Positions 1 to 10,870 are shown, counted from the stretch's first letter. The stretch is DNA of 64,000 nt from Bathymodiolus brooksi (GCA_963680875.1 OY804588.1:76780829-76844828); one strand, 5' to 3'. Numbers and translations are program-made. The notes: a model not told the origin generated them from the letters alone.

Positions 1-170
1 TTGGTTCTAGCCCCGGTCAGGTCAGACCAAGGGTAATCAAATTGGAGTATGTTGCTTCTACCTCCGCTAAGCACACATCATTACTGAGTTAGAGCAACTA
101 CTGGTAATGAAAATGTATAAAGATAAGGTAGTCAACAAAAATATAAAAAATATTGTTTTATCAATGTGTG

Positions 171-485
171 ACGTAAAATTGTTTTTGACATTTGCTTCAC
201 TGGGTTTGGTACTGCATTGACAACTATTTTACCTATATTGTTCCAGTATTGTTATAAATACTGTTATAGTGACAGCCGGAACCTTTGAGCCGTAATGGAA
301 GCGGGAGGTTTGGAGCTTTAAAATCTGATTCAACCCACCATTTCTTTAGAAATGTCTGTACCAAGTCAAGGTCATTACGATTTTCACAGTTTTCCGGTTG
401 TTGACTGATTTGTCTGTTTATATACTTATGACTTTCCCTTTGTAAGATTGTTCGGAGTTCGGTAATTTTGTTATTACCCTTATTG
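171..485 (+). repeat. Dispersed repeat family A, copy 1
   Basis: This block recurs at 3916-4239 in the same orientation and at 7605-7772 and 48025-48302 in reverse. Shared landmarks are a run ending in TTTGACATTTGCTTCAC, a central AATCTGATTCAACCC, and a 3' end reading GTTCGGAGTTCGGTAATTTTG. No open frame is shared between copies, so it looks like a non-autonomous element or the 3' tail of a larger one. Similar wording occurs in mussel repeats as I remember them, which is not verified. Confidence 0.8.
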
Positions 486-1029
486 GCTATGCATCAGGAT
501 AATATGTCCTAGTCGAAAGACATGTCTACTCACGAACTGTTGTTTCAGTGAGATATCATTATAGAGATACAACCAAGCGTGTTGGTCTAGTACAAAGTGG
601 ATATCAGTATCAGTTCATCGATGTAACCTGATATAGCTAAAAAGTTTTTCATTTGGAAATAAACAACAATAACTCACTAATTCAGGCCACACTATTAATG
701 CATGTCTCTTCGATGAATCATGTGACAATGCAAAGGTATTCCATAGGCCAACCTAAGCATATATAAACATGTCATACCCGGCATCGTAAAATTATGCGTC
801 CATTTGTAGTAATGAGTAATTATGGCGTTTGCTTGATTTCATCATCAATTGTACTAGATCAATACCATGCGTTGGATTTTTATAGTGTTAGCTCACTGAA
901 ACAACAGTTATTGGGTAGACATATGGCTCCTCTCGGACACTTAAATATAATGCCTTGCTAGCCTATATTTACTTGTAGCGTCATGTGTTTAGCAAGAAAG
1001 CAGCAAATACTAATTATGTTGTTCGGTTT
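486..1029. other. No gene seen
   Basis: AT-rich sequence with stops in all frames at short intervals. I see no tandem repeat, RNA gene or recognisable element here. Confidence 0.5.
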
Positions 1030-1108
1030 GATCCCATGCACCAGGGCTTGAACCGAGGCGAGTATGTTAACCGTCACTCGTACACATACATGCTACGTGC
1101 TTATGAAG
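1030..1108 (-). repeat. tRNA-derived SINE-like head
   Basis: Read on the minus strand, the segment contains CGGTTCAAGCCCTGG, which fits a Pol III B box (GGTTCRANNCC). An A-box-like stretch lies upstream of it. There is no complete cloverleaf, so this is a SINE head or tRNA relic, not a functional tRNA gene. Its distal half (the GTACGAGTGACGGTTA side) recurs at 1299-1352. Confidence 0.45.
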
Positions 1109-1298
1109 TCTATAATGTAATAGTTAGAATTAGTTTAAACATATTTTATTAATTAATTTAATATAACATTACAATATTCAGCTATATACATTACATAATA
1201 AGAAGTAATTAATAGGATTGGGAAACAAGTTACAAGAACTTATATTAATCCCTATCCGTAGGAATAAATTTCATTTATAATATACTGTAAATCTCTAA

Positions 1299-1352
1299 GG
1301 GGAGTATGCTAGCCATCACTCGTACACATACATGCTACGTGCTTATGAAGGA
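1299..1352. repeat. Second copy of the 1056-1108 segment
   Basis: About 54 bp containing CACTCGTACACATACATG and ending GTGCTTATGAAG matches 1056-1108 almost perfectly. A second short match, TCTATAATGTAATAGTTAG, follows the first copy at 1109 and recurs at about 1547. The pattern suggests a local duplication or nested insertion. Confidence 0.7.
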
Positions 1353-1379
1353 TGCAACAGATACCAATACTTGAGTCTT

Positions 1380-1475
1380 TGATTTGACCCGTACTGAACT
1401 CTAAACTATGACCCGACCGTGACTCGAAACCACGATCTACCACACTAACCAATACATCACCGGGACTGTATCAAC
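1380..1475 (-). repeat. tRNA-like SINE fragment
   Basis: The minus strand reads TTGGTTAGTGTGGTAGATCG followed shortly by TTTCGAGTCACGG. This is the order expected of the A/B-box region of a tRNA-derived SINE. The B box is imperfect and no cloverleaf closes. No second copy of this exact head was found in the window. Confidence 0.35.
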
Positions 1476-2714
1476 AGAAGGTTGTAATATAATACACTGC
1501 TAGGGCTTAGTAATTGAATGCTATCAGAGGTGGGGAAAACTGTGGTCTATAATGTAATAGTTAGAATTATATGAAGCTTATTGATTTCTCTATGTTATAT
1601 GTATTACGTCATCTGTGTTCATTTAATACAAAGTTATTTTTCCTATTTCATTAAATCTAAAGGATAAACAGAGTCGATCAGACGAATATAATATTCTAAC
1701 TAACTATCGTGTATGCATGTTACTGGGGGTGCATGCTGTGTGTGTGTTGAGCTTAATCAGAAATAATGCTAGACGAAGCAGAGGAGAAAAGGCTTAAATG
1801 CATCTAAAATTAATTTGCTAACTTTGGAACGGTAAAGTTATTATTGAGAACTAACGTTAAAAGTGATTTGATCGCTGATAAAAAGTCCAAGAAACGCTAC
1901 ATCTAACTGACCGTATATCTCCTCAGATATTCCCAATCTAATTGCTTAATATCAAATGATAGTGCTAGTCAGTAAACCGAATATAATATTGCGTTCAATG
2001 TCTCACTATTGTCAATTTCAAAATAAACTATACAATGCTGAAGTCTAGGAATGAGGTGTATTCGACATGCCGTGTTGTAGGTCAAATTCTGTGGAAATAA
2101 AAACACGATACTGGTCAAATTAAGAATAAATTAATCACTTTATTCATCAAGCACTGAGAGAGAAAACATATTATTTATTATTTTCTCATTAGTTAGAAGT
2201 GATTTTTCTGACAAGAGAACGAAAGGTCGATGTATTATAATATTAATGGCTTATATGAATATTTATATATCTTCTATAATGTTTCTCGTCATCGCCAAAG
2301 CAAGTACCGTTCTCTTGAGAAACCCAGGTATTATTTTGGAGTCAAATAATAACCCAAACTTTCTTGGCTAATTGGAATCTAATAACATGCTCCCAGCCAC
2401 CCCCTCCCCCTCCCCCATTAGGGTAAAATAAACAATAGACATATCTTCACCTGCCGCATATTTTTGCATTTACCTCAAATGTGACATGAATGGTCATCTT
2501 TCCATCAGATTTCAATATTGTCATTTTAAGTTTTACACAACTTGATCGTAATATACCAACCAATCCCCCTCATAGAGTCTATATTCGTCATAGATAACAT
2601 GTTGTATACCCTTATTCGTCATGGAGAACCGTTTTTTAGTGATGATTTTTATCTTTAGCATGTTTTTTTCCAATGAACATGTCTGTCCTCAAATGAAATC
2701 TTTCATTGTGTGTT
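1476..2714. other. No gene seen; one pyrimidine tract
   Basis: AT-rich non-coding sequence. The only standout is an almost pure C/T tract at about 2397-2417. No open frame longer than noise is present. Confidence 0.5.
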
Positions 2715-3024
2715 TTTACGTTCTGAGTTCCATGTTGTGATTTCCGTTACGAGTGCCGCATAAAACCGATGTTCTGTTCGTCTTTACGTCTGCTGTTTGT
2801 AGGGGGGTTCATGTCTTATTTAGGTCGTTATTTGTGTTTTTCCTCTTGTAAAGTGGTGTCTACCACATATTGTGTTGTGTTTTTATGTGTTTTTCTTCGT
2901 CTTGTGTACCTCATGTTGCCAGTTTCTCTGAATTGTTTGTCTTCGTCTTGTGTACCTCCTGTTGCCAGTTTCTCTGGATTCTTCATTCTTCATTCTTCAT
3001 TCTCTAACGTTTATTTACATTGAT
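2715..3024 (+). repeat. Retroelement tail family B, copy 1
   Basis: The segment shares its order of landmarks with 4438-4835 (reverse) and 14890-15100. It starts near ACGTTCTGAGTTCCATGTTG, then has CACATATTGTGTTGTGT, then CTTCGTCTTGTGTACC, then GTTGCCAGTTTCTCTG, and ends CTCTAACGTTTATTTA. At 47.5 kb a member of this family directly follows a reverse transcriptase relic, so I read the family as the 3' tail of that retroelement. The short frame at 2769-3023 is a by-product. Confidence 0.65.
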
Positions 3025-3479
3025 TTTGCTGATATTGTCAATAACCTTCACAGGAATAATCCCTAGATCAAGTGAAATTAAATGGGGCAATGCTATTCCA
3101 TCAACAACTATGGCCACCGTCACAATAAAAACAAACCAGGTGGGATTTTAAATTTCAACTATGTAATAGCAAAAATAAATAAATTTTACAGAAAGGTTGT
3201 TGCTGGTATGTAGATTTTTGAAATTGCAAAGCGAGTTCCGTTGCATGATAAACAAGATCGTATTCCGTATATATTTGTTTGTATGTTGCTTCAGATTTAC
3301 CCTATATTCTTTCTGTTATCCTTGTTTGTGAATTATTTCGTGTCTTGACTGTTTTCTTTTATCTCTGAGATTCGTCGTATTCTAACTGCTTTCACTTGGT
3401 TCCGAATTTCCTGATGCTCTGTTTCTTTCACTTTTCTTTTTCTATATTCTATGATGTTCTGACGGTATTCATTGTTTCT
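3025..3479. other. No gene seen
   Basis: AT-rich sequence between two dispersed repeats, with no recognisable coding or RNA feature. Confidence 0.5.
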
Positions 3480-3645
3480 GATATTCCTCACGCTCTTTTT
3501 ATTGAAGCGTCTGTGCCAAGCACGGAACGTGAGCGGTCATGTATATAGTGCTAGGGGTGTCTATTTTGCCTTTTCTGTGATCATTCGAATGGATTTTGAG
3601 ACAATGCTATATGCTTTATTATTTTTAATTTGCTTTAGCTTTCAG
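3480..3645 (+). repeat. Dispersed repeat family C, partial copy
   Basis: The order CTGTGCCAAGCACGGAAC, GAGCGGTCATGTATA, TATTTTGCCTTTTC, then GAATGGATTTTGA matches the better copy at 45945-46160. It is degenerate and lacks the GCCACTTTTTATTGACG head. The short frame over it is not a credible gene. Confidence 0.55.
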
Positions 3646-3915
3646 GCCAACTTGTTTCACTCATCGATGCTAATAAGTAGGTAACTCTGAAGACTCGTAC
3701 TTTACAAAACAGGAGAAAGATCAAAGTTATAAATTATAGATCCCGACTAATAAACGTTTAATGCTACTCGTAACTGATGTATTCTGAATCATTAGAACGT
3801 TTACTAATGAGAATGACTGTCATTGCTGAAAAATCACTCAGACGAATTGAATGGTAATTTCCGGAAAAACGACTTGATAATAACAACGAGATAATGAGTC
3901 AACAAAATCAGATCT

Positions 3916-4239
3916 GACGTAAAATTGTTTTTGACATTTGCTTCACTAGGTTTGGTACTGCTTTGACAACTATTTTACCTATTTTGTTCCAGTATTGTTA
4001 TAAATACTGTTATAGTGACAGCCGAAAGCTTTGAGCCGTAATGAGAGCGGGAGGTTTGGCGCTTTAAAATCTGATTCAACCCGCCATTTCTTTAGAAATT
4101 CCTGTACCAAATCAGGGTTATTACGGTTTTCACAGTTTTCCGGTTGTTGACTGATTTTGTCTGTTTATATAATTATGAGTTTTGACTTTCCCTTTGTAAG
4201 ATTGTTCGGAGTTCGGTAATTTTGTTATTACCCTTATCG
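3916..4239 (+). repeat. Dispersed repeat family A, copy 2
   Basis: Nearly full length relative to copy 1 at 171-485, with scattered substitutions. Its 3' end, ATTACCCTTATCGGGC, runs straight into the 28-bp tandem array at 4236. Confidence 0.8.
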
Positions 4240-4436
4240 GGCAGTGCGAGCCTTACTAAAAAGATCGGGCAATGCGAGCCTTAGTAAAACGATAGGGCAA
4301 TGTGAGCCTTACTAAAAATATCGGGCAATGTGAGCCTTAGTAAAAGATCGGACAATACGAGCCTTACAAAAAAGATCGGGCAATGCGAGCCTTAATAAAA
4401 AGATCGGGCAATGCGAGCCTTAGTAAAAAGCGGGAG
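4236..4436. repeat. 28-bp tandem array, about 7 units
   Basis: Units read roughly ATCGGGCAATGCGAGCCTTA plus a TAAAAAG spacer, with point changes and 1-2 base length changes. The array starts exactly at the end of family A copy 2 and ends at the start of family B copy 2. Confidence 0.85.
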
Positions 4437-4437
4437 G

Positions 4438-4835
4438 TGCAATAGATGTGAACACACCCCATATCACTACATATACATATACAAAGGTATAATACATGTT
4501 GCAATACATGTTAGAGAATATCGAAGGGGACATCAACAATGGACAATCCAGAGAAACAGGTAACATAGGGTACACAAGACGAAGATGAACAAACAAAAAT
4601 ACAACACAATATGTGATAGATATCACTATGCGCAAACAAATATAAATAACGTAAATACGACATGAGCCCTCTTACAAACATCTGGACGTAAAGACGGAAT
4701 TCGTAGCTGTGCCTCGCAACATGGAACTCAGAACGTAAAGACGCATAATAGAACAAAACAAAAAACTAAAAAGATGAGCACCACGGACCCCACCAAAAAA
4801 CCACGGATGAACTTAGCTACTCGCGAATCTTTCGT
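4438..4835 (-). repeat. Retroelement tail family B, copy 2 (reverse)
   Basis: Reverse complement of the 2715-3024 type. The minus strand has a 5' part reading GTTCATCCGTGG then GGTGGGGTCCGTGGTGCTC, followed by GTTCTGAGTTCCATGTTGC. It ends with TCTCTGGATTGTCCATTG and CTCTAACATGTATTGCAAC. The frames inside it are shadows. Confidence 0.65.
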
Positions 4836-5344
4836 TACGATATCCAAAGGTACAGATATTGCCATTATAATGTTGCCGGTGTTTTATTCGTTGGATCATA
4901 TCTAACATGTGTTGTTTATTGCTCAACCACGCTCGATATGAACCTAAAAAAGAGGTAGTTGAAATCTTGTTAACCAGTTTGAATTTTAAGTACCGCTCTT
5001 ATAACATTATTTATCCTTTATCAGTATACAGTTAATGATTCTCACCATTGTTTCCTCAGGATGATCGACAATTATCTACTGTTTTCATGAGAAGCTCTTT
5101 TTAATTTAATGTATGCCATAAACATAATAATTATTTCTATTTACGACCCATTTACTTTGTCAAGGGACCAATGCAGAGAACAATGTATAATTGTTAGATG
5201 TTTCTAGCGACGTTTTATATTAATGTGTTTATTTGAATTGTATAAGACTGTGGATATGAAATACAATTTACCATTGGGAAACAATAATATGTTCTGTAGT
5301 AGTCCATTACCGAATAACACGATAACACAGGAATACTAATCTAA
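4836..5344. other. No gene seen
   Basis: AT-rich non-coding sequence with no repeat family that I recognise. Confidence 0.5.
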
Positions 5345-5466
5345 TCAACTACAGGCAAGCCGATGGTTTTCTCAGGGTATTGCGATTTCTTCCACCAATA
5401 AAATTGACCCCCACGATATACAATGTAATTAAAATGTTGTTGAAAGTGACGTAAAGTACCATAACA
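5345..5466 (+). repeat. 5'-truncated SINE tail
   Basis: Matches the 3' half of the SINE copies at 12066 and 49861. It has GGTTTTCTC, then CCACCAATAAAATTGACC, CACGATATA, GTTGTTGAAAGTGACG and finally a TACCATAA end. The tRNA-like head is missing. Confidence 0.7.
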
Positions 5467-5884
5467 TGTATGTTTCATTGCATTTTGCCACATTACCAGT
5501 TTGTTTGGGTCGCTTTTATGATATGGCGATGCTCTTTTTACAGATTTTACATTCCACCTCATTTTGTCCGTATCCCTATTTAATGGTGTTTCGTTGTAAG
5601 GTCGGGTTCGTAGGTTTCGTGTTTAAGGGAGACTACATGTTTCCTTGTGTGTGTGGTTTCTGTGTTTCGGGCTTTAGTGGAATATATGTTGATCAATATT
5701 TAGGGTGTATCTTTGTGTAGTGTTTCGTTGACCATTCTTAGCCTTTTTTCATTTTTCTCTTGGCCATTATATTATCGATACTGGTTCGATTTACGAATTC
5801 TGGTTGTGCCCATAGTGTTTTCTTTATATATGAACGTGCAATTAGTTAGCCTACCTTTCGGGGGCACCTACATTCTACATGTAA
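5467..5884 (+). other. Unassigned; short overlapping frames
   Basis: T-rich stretch with frames of 69-84 codons rich in F, Y and V. The composition follows from the T bias, and I recognise no protein family. Confidence 0.4.
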
Positions 5885-7440
5885 CCGGTGTGAAAGCTTG
5901 GTTCGTTTTGATCAATTTATGATTTTCTGTGTAGTGTTTTGTGGATTCCTTTTGATCTTTTTTTTATTTTCACTACTGAATTGTCATTGTCCTTCTTCTT
6001 CACTACTGAATTGTCCCTGTCCTTCGTCACTACTGAGTTGTCCCTGTCCTTCTTCTTCACTACTGAATTGTCCCTGTCCTTCTTCCTCACTACTGAATTG
6101 GCATTGTCCTTCTTCTTCACTACTGAATTGTCCCTGTCCTTCGTCACTACTGAGTTGTCCCTGTCCTTCTTCTTCACTACTGAATTGTCCCTGTCCTTCT
6201 TCCTCACTACTGAATTGTCCCTGTCCTTCTTCACTACTGAATTGTCCCTGTCCTTCTTCTTCACTACTGAATTGTCATTGTCCTTCTTCTTCACTACTGA
6301 ATTGGCATTGTCCTTCTTCTTCACAACTGAATTGTCCCTGTCCTTTGTCACTACTGAGTTGTCCCTGTCTTTTTTCTTCACTACTGAATTGTCCCTGTCC
6401 TTCTTCGTCACTACTGAGTTGTCCCTGTCCTTCTTCTTCACTACTGAATTGTCCCTGTCCTTCTTCACTACTAAATTGTCCCTGTCCTTCTTCTTCACTA
6501 CTGAGTTGTTCCTGTCCTTCTTCGTCACTACTGAATTGTCCCTGTCCTTCTTCACTACTGAATTGTCCTTGTCCTTCTTCACTACTGAATTGTCCCTGTC
6601 CTTCTTCACTACTGAATTGTCCCTGTCCTTCTTCTTCGCTACTGAATTGTCCCTGTCCTTCTTCGTCACTAGTGAGTTGTCCCTGTCCTTCTTCTTCACT
6701 ACTGAATTGTCCATGTCCTTCTTAACTACTGAATTGTCCCTGTCCTTCTTCGTCACTACTGAATTGTCCCTGTCCTTCTTCACTACTGAATTGTCCCTGT
6801 CCTTCTTCACTACTGAGTTGTCCCTGTCCTTCTTCGTCACTACTGAATTGTCCCTGTCCTTCTTCGTCACTACTGAATTGTCCCTGTCCTTCTTCACTAC
6901 TGAATTGTCCCTGTCCTTCTTCTTCACTACTGAATTTTCCCTTTCCTTCTTCGTCACTACTGAGTTGTCCTTTTCCTTCCTCTTCACTACTGAATTGTCC
7001 CTGTCCTTCTTCACTACTGAATTGTCCCTGTCCTTCTTCTTCACTACTGAGTTGTTCCTGTCCTTCTTCGTCATTACTGAATTGTCCCTGTCTTTCTTCT
7101 TCACAACTGAATTGTCCTTGTCCTTCTTCTTCACTACTGAATTGTCCTTATCCTTCTTCACTACTGAATTGTCCTTATCCTTCTTCACTACTGAATTGTC
7201 CCTGTCCTTCTTCTTCACTACTGAGTTGTCCCTGTCCTTCTTCGTCACTACTGAATTGTCCCTGTCCTTCTTCTTCACTACTGAATTGTCCTTGTCCTTC
7301 TTCACTACTAAATTGTCCCTGTCCTTCTTCTTCACTACTGAATTGTCCCTGTCCTTCTTCTTCATTACTGAATTGCCCCTGTCCTTCTTCACAACTTCTG
7401 ATCCCCCTTGTGGTTTCTTTAGATTTTTCTTACACTACGG
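5885..7440 (+). repeat. Retroelement tail family B, copy with internal minisatellite
   Basis: The left edge (TTGGTTCGTTTTGATCAA then GATTTTCTGTGTAGTGTTTT) matches the family B segment at 43500-43550. The right edge (CTTCTGATCCCCCTTGTGG then TTTCTTTAGA) matches its 3' side at 43675-43715 (CTTCTGATTATCCCTTTGG then TATCTTCAAA). Between them sits the 27/30-bp array at 5970-7395, which is absent from the 43.4-kb copy. Confidence 0.6.
5970..7395. repeat. 27/30-bp minisatellite, about 50 units
   Basis: The core unit is CACTACTGAATTGTCCCTG followed by TCCTTC and a variable TTC/GTC triplet tail, giving 27 or 30 bp. Every length change I see is a multiple of three, so the array stays open in one minus-strand frame (5917-7392, 491 codons, repeating KKDRDNSVV) and one plus-strand frame (5939-7444, 501 codons, repeating TTELSLSFF). 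A third frame (5898-6725, plus) is open for 275 codons. I see no signal sequence, domain or non-repetitive start. I treat all of these as non-coding by-products; the charged minus-strand frame is the least unlikely to be translated. Confidence 0.9.
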
Positions 7441-7604
7441 TTAAAGAAAGTGATAGCAAATCTTTATGACATTGTCCGTAATTTGTCTTTTCTTTTGTGC
7501 ATTTTGTTCACAGCCTGTATATATTAATTCTTCAAAATAATTAGCTGAGTATTGACCACCGTCACCTTGGTTCTCTCTCCTCTTTTGTGCATTTGTTTGT
7601 CATT

Positions 7605-7772
7605 AGAGATGATAAGTGTAATAACAAAATGACCAAACTCTGGACAATTTTCCAAAGGGAAAGTCAAAAAGTATATAAACAGACAAAGTCAGTCAACAAC
7701 CGGAAAACTGGGAAAACCGTAATGACCCTGACTTGGTACAGGCATTTCCAAAGAAATGGTGGGTTGAATGAT
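7605..7772 (-). repeat. Dispersed repeat family A, copy 3 (reverse, partial)
   Basis: Reverse complement of the 3' half of family A. AACAAAATGACCAAACTC, GGGAAAGTCAAAAAG, GTCAGTCAACAACCGG and GGTGGGTTGAAT appear in the expected order. It is truncated before the GAGCGGGAGGTTTGG part. Confidence 0.75.
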
Positions 7773-8268
7773 TGTACAGAACATGTTCATATCAGTGTTT
7801 AACCGCTTAAACATGTTAAAGTACACTGTCATTATATATAACTCAGAGGCTTAAATTTATGTGAAAAATATTACAACTGCAAAACTAGAGATAAGATTAA
7901 ATCTTTCAATTTTCTTTACTGTAAACCATTTTCCCCATTTATGTAATGTATTTATCATCAATTTTATAACATATCCCACTATACATCACAATCAAATCGG
8001 TATTTTCAAAGATGGATACTTTGTCGTTTCTTGGATAATGCAATTATGTAATTGACAAGTCAGCTATAAATAGAAAACACATTGCTGTAGCATATTAAAG
8101 AGTGACGGAAGACACATAATTAAGCAAAAAAGGAGAGAAAACTGAACACAATGACATAAATAAATCGTAAATATCAGTTGTTTGTAATTCCTAGTCATTA
8201 TCAGTAGTTAGGAAATCCAAATTTTATTGAATACATAAATGTGCAACAGTTAGAATCAATAAATAGAA
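7773..8268. other. No gene seen
   Basis: AT-rich sequence. A 64-codon frame at 7861-8055 has no recognisable features. Confidence 0.5.
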
Positions 8269-8492
8269 TTAGGTCAAGTTGTGTACAACCCTTCAAGTCG
8301 TAGAATTGGAGGTTAATTTCTGAAAATTAGGTCAAGTTGTGTACAACCCTTCAAGTCGTAGAATTAGAGGCGAATTCATGAAAATAGGTCAAGATATGTA
8401 CAACCCTTCAAGTCGTAGAATTAGAAGTGAATTCTAGAAATCTAGACCAAGATGTATACAAGTCATGGAATTAGGAGTGAATTCTTGAAAAT
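8269..8492. repeat. 58-bp tandem array, about 3.7 units
   Basis: Units begin AGGTCAAGTTGTGTACAACC and continue with CTTCAAGTCGTAGAATTAG. The fourth is shortened and more divergent. Confidence 0.85.
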
Positions 8493-8624
8493 AATGCACA
8501 GCATTGTACCCCACTTGTAATTGTTTACAAAATACTATTTCTTGTATTTAGGATAAGCAGAACACATCAATGTTTTGATGACAATTGGGTCAATGTTGTA
8601 CATCACGCGTCATCAGTACAAATT

Positions 8625-8775
8625 CCTTCCTGGAATAAAAACGTAGATATCGAAAATAGTGCGCTCGGAGCATCTCTGGAATAACCGTCATCAGGTACGC
8701 TCAAAGCAATAAATATTTGAAAACCAAATAAGTTAAAGGTCTTTGGTAGCAAGAAAGTCAAAGTGCCGAAACAGG
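8625..8775 (-). repeat. Dispersed repeat family H, copy 1, with hammerhead-like core
   Basis: Matches 49252-49405 in order and orientation: GGAATAAAAACGTAGATATC, then AGTGCGC, then TCATCAGGTACGCTCAAA, then a purine-rich arm with GAAACAGG. On the minus strand the segment contains CTGATGA (8688-8694). Eleven bases later it has GAGA where a hammerhead would need GAAA, so this copy would be inactive. The frame 8603-8977 on the minus strand crosses this repeat and is not a credible gene. Confidence 0.65.
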
Positions 8776-8798
8776 GTAACCAAGATCTTCTAATATAC

Positions 8799-8853
8799 GT
8801 TATCAGTCTCGAGATGTTTAAAACGTGATATATAACATCTCGAGACTGATAAC
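8799..8853. other. Perfect 20-bp inverted repeat, 15-nt loop
   Basis: The left arm GTTATCAGTCTCGAGATGTT (8799-8818) is the exact reverse complement of 8834-8853. The loop is TAAAACGTGATATAT. The hairpin lies just beyond family H copy 1. No T-run follows that would suggest a simple terminator, and the equivalent hairpin is not visible at the 49.3-kb copy. Confidence 0.95.
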
Positions 8854-8938
8854 ATTTTTTTCTAAATGTTCTAACATTAATAAGATTGTCCTTATTATAA
8901 AAAAACATAGATACGTGTATCTTTGGAAAAAGGTCACA

Positions 8939-9034
8939 GAGAGCGATTATTGATTTTCTGTGTCGTATCAAATACACAGTACAAGCAATAGGTGAGAGCG
9001 ATTATTGATTTTCTGTGCCGTATGAAATACACAG
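8939..9034. repeat. 55-bp direct duplication
   Basis: GAGAGCGATTATTGATTTTC followed by TGTGTCGTAT occurs at 8939 and again at 8994 with a few substitutions. The copies are separated by 14 bp of unique sequence. Confidence 0.85.
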
Positions 9035-9210
9035 CACGGCTTCTATGAAAAGTTAGAAATAAATGTTTAACCAATCAAAATTCTACTTGCCACATCAGAT
9101 AATATCAGTTATGCCCGAGGGAAGGGAAGCGTGGTTTTAATAATAACATGATCAAAGAACTGCAAATTTCGATAAAGAAATATATCAAATACACTATGTC
9201 AATGCCGAAA

Positions 9211-10870
9211 TACTGACTGCTGGAAGTATGCCACATAAGTGGACAACACTGACTGCTGGAAGTATGCCACATAAGTGGACAACACTGACTGCTGGAAGTA
9301 TGCCACATAAGATGACAACACTGACTGCTGGAAGTATGCCACATAAGATGACACACTGACTGCTGGAAGTATGCCACATAAGATGACAACACTGTCTGCT
9401 GGAAGTATGCCACATAAGATGACAACACTGACTGCTGGAAGTATGCCACATAAGAGGACAACACTGACTGCTGGAAGTATGCCACATAAGATGAAAACAC
9501 TGACTGCTGGAAGTATGCCACATAAGATGACAACACTGACTGCTGGAAGTATGCCACATAAGAGGACAACACTGACTGCTGGAAGTATGCCACATAATAT
9601 GACAACACTGACTGCTGGAAGTATGCCACATAAGATGACAACACTGACTGCTGGAAGTATGCCACATAAGATGACAACACTGACTGCTGGAAGTATGCCA
9701 CATAAGAGGACAACACTGACTGCTGGAAGTATGCCACATAAGTGGACAACACTGACTGCTGGAAGTATGCCACATAAGATGACAACACTGACTGCTGGAA
9801 GTATGCCACATAAGAGGACAACACTGACTGCTGGAAGTATGCCACATAAGATGACAACACTGACTGCTGGAAGTATGCCACATAAGAGGACAACACTGAC
9901 TGCTGGAAGTATGCCACATAAGAGGACAACACTGACTGCTGGAAGTATGCCACATAAGTGGACAACACCGACTGCTGGAAGTATGCCACATAAGAGGACA
10001 ACACTGACTGCTGGAAGTATGCCACATAAGTGGACAACACTGACTGCTGGAAGTATGCCACATAAGAGGAAAACACTGACTGCTGGAAATATGCCACATA
10101 AGTGGACAACACTGACTGCTGGAAGTATGCCACATAAGATGACAACACTGACTGCTGGCAGTATGCCACATAAGATGACAATACTGACTGCTGGAAGTAT
10201 GCCACATAAGAGGACAATACTGACGGCTGGAAGTATGCCACATAAGTGGACAACACTGACTGCTGGAAGTATGCCACATAAGATGACAATACTGACTGCT
10301 GGCAGTATGCCACATAAGATGACAATACTGACTGCTGGAAGTATGCCACATAAGAGGACAATACTGACTGCTGGAAGTATGCCACATAAGATGACAACAC
10401 TGACTGCTGGAAGTATGCCACATAAGATGACAACACTGTCTGCTGGAAGTATGCCACATAAGATGACAACACTGACTGCTGGAAGTATGCCACATAAGAT
10501 GACAACACTGTCTGCTGGAAGTATGCCACATAAGAGGACAACACTGTTTGCTGGAAGTATGCCACATAAGAGGAAAACACTGACTGCTGGAAGTATGCCA
10601 CATAAGATGACAACACTGTCTGCTGGAAGTATGCCACATAAGAGGACAACACTGTTTGCTGGAAGTATGCCACATAAGAGGAAAACACTGACTGCTGGAA
10701 GTATGCCACATAAGATGACAACACTGTCTGCTGGAAGTATGCCACATAAGATGAAAACACTGACTGCTGGAAGTATGCCACATAAGATGACAACACTGTC
10801 TGCTGGAAGTATGCCACATAAGATGACAACACTGTCTGCTGGAAGTATGCCACATAAGAGGACAACACTG
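9211..10870. repeat. 36-bp tandem array, about 46 units
   Basis: The unit combines GACTGCTGGAAGTATGCCAC with ATAAGATGACAACACT. The main variable base triplet is ATG, AGG or TGG after CATAAG, and the main alternative starts are TCTGCTGG and TTTGCTGG. One early unit near 9350 lacks a base. Because 36 is a multiple of three, both strands carry long open frames: 587 and 553 codons on the minus strand with 12-residue repeats such as SSYVAYFQQSVL, and 503 on the plus strand repeating MPHKMTTLTAGS. Several frames being open at once, with no non-repeat coding part, argues against a gene. Confidence 0.95.

Noticed and set aside
1030..1475. Functional tRNA genes
   Set aside because: B-box matches exist, but no cloverleaf with acceptor and anticodon stems can be formed, so these are SINE heads or relics.
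8603..8977. A 124-codon minus-strand gene
   Set aside because: It lies across dispersed repeat family H and the 20-bp hairpin, and the same DNA recurs at 49.3 kb without the frame.
9211..10870. CRISPR array
   Set aside because: The 36-bp unit repeats without unique spacers, the context is a eukaryotic genome and no cas-like genes are present.
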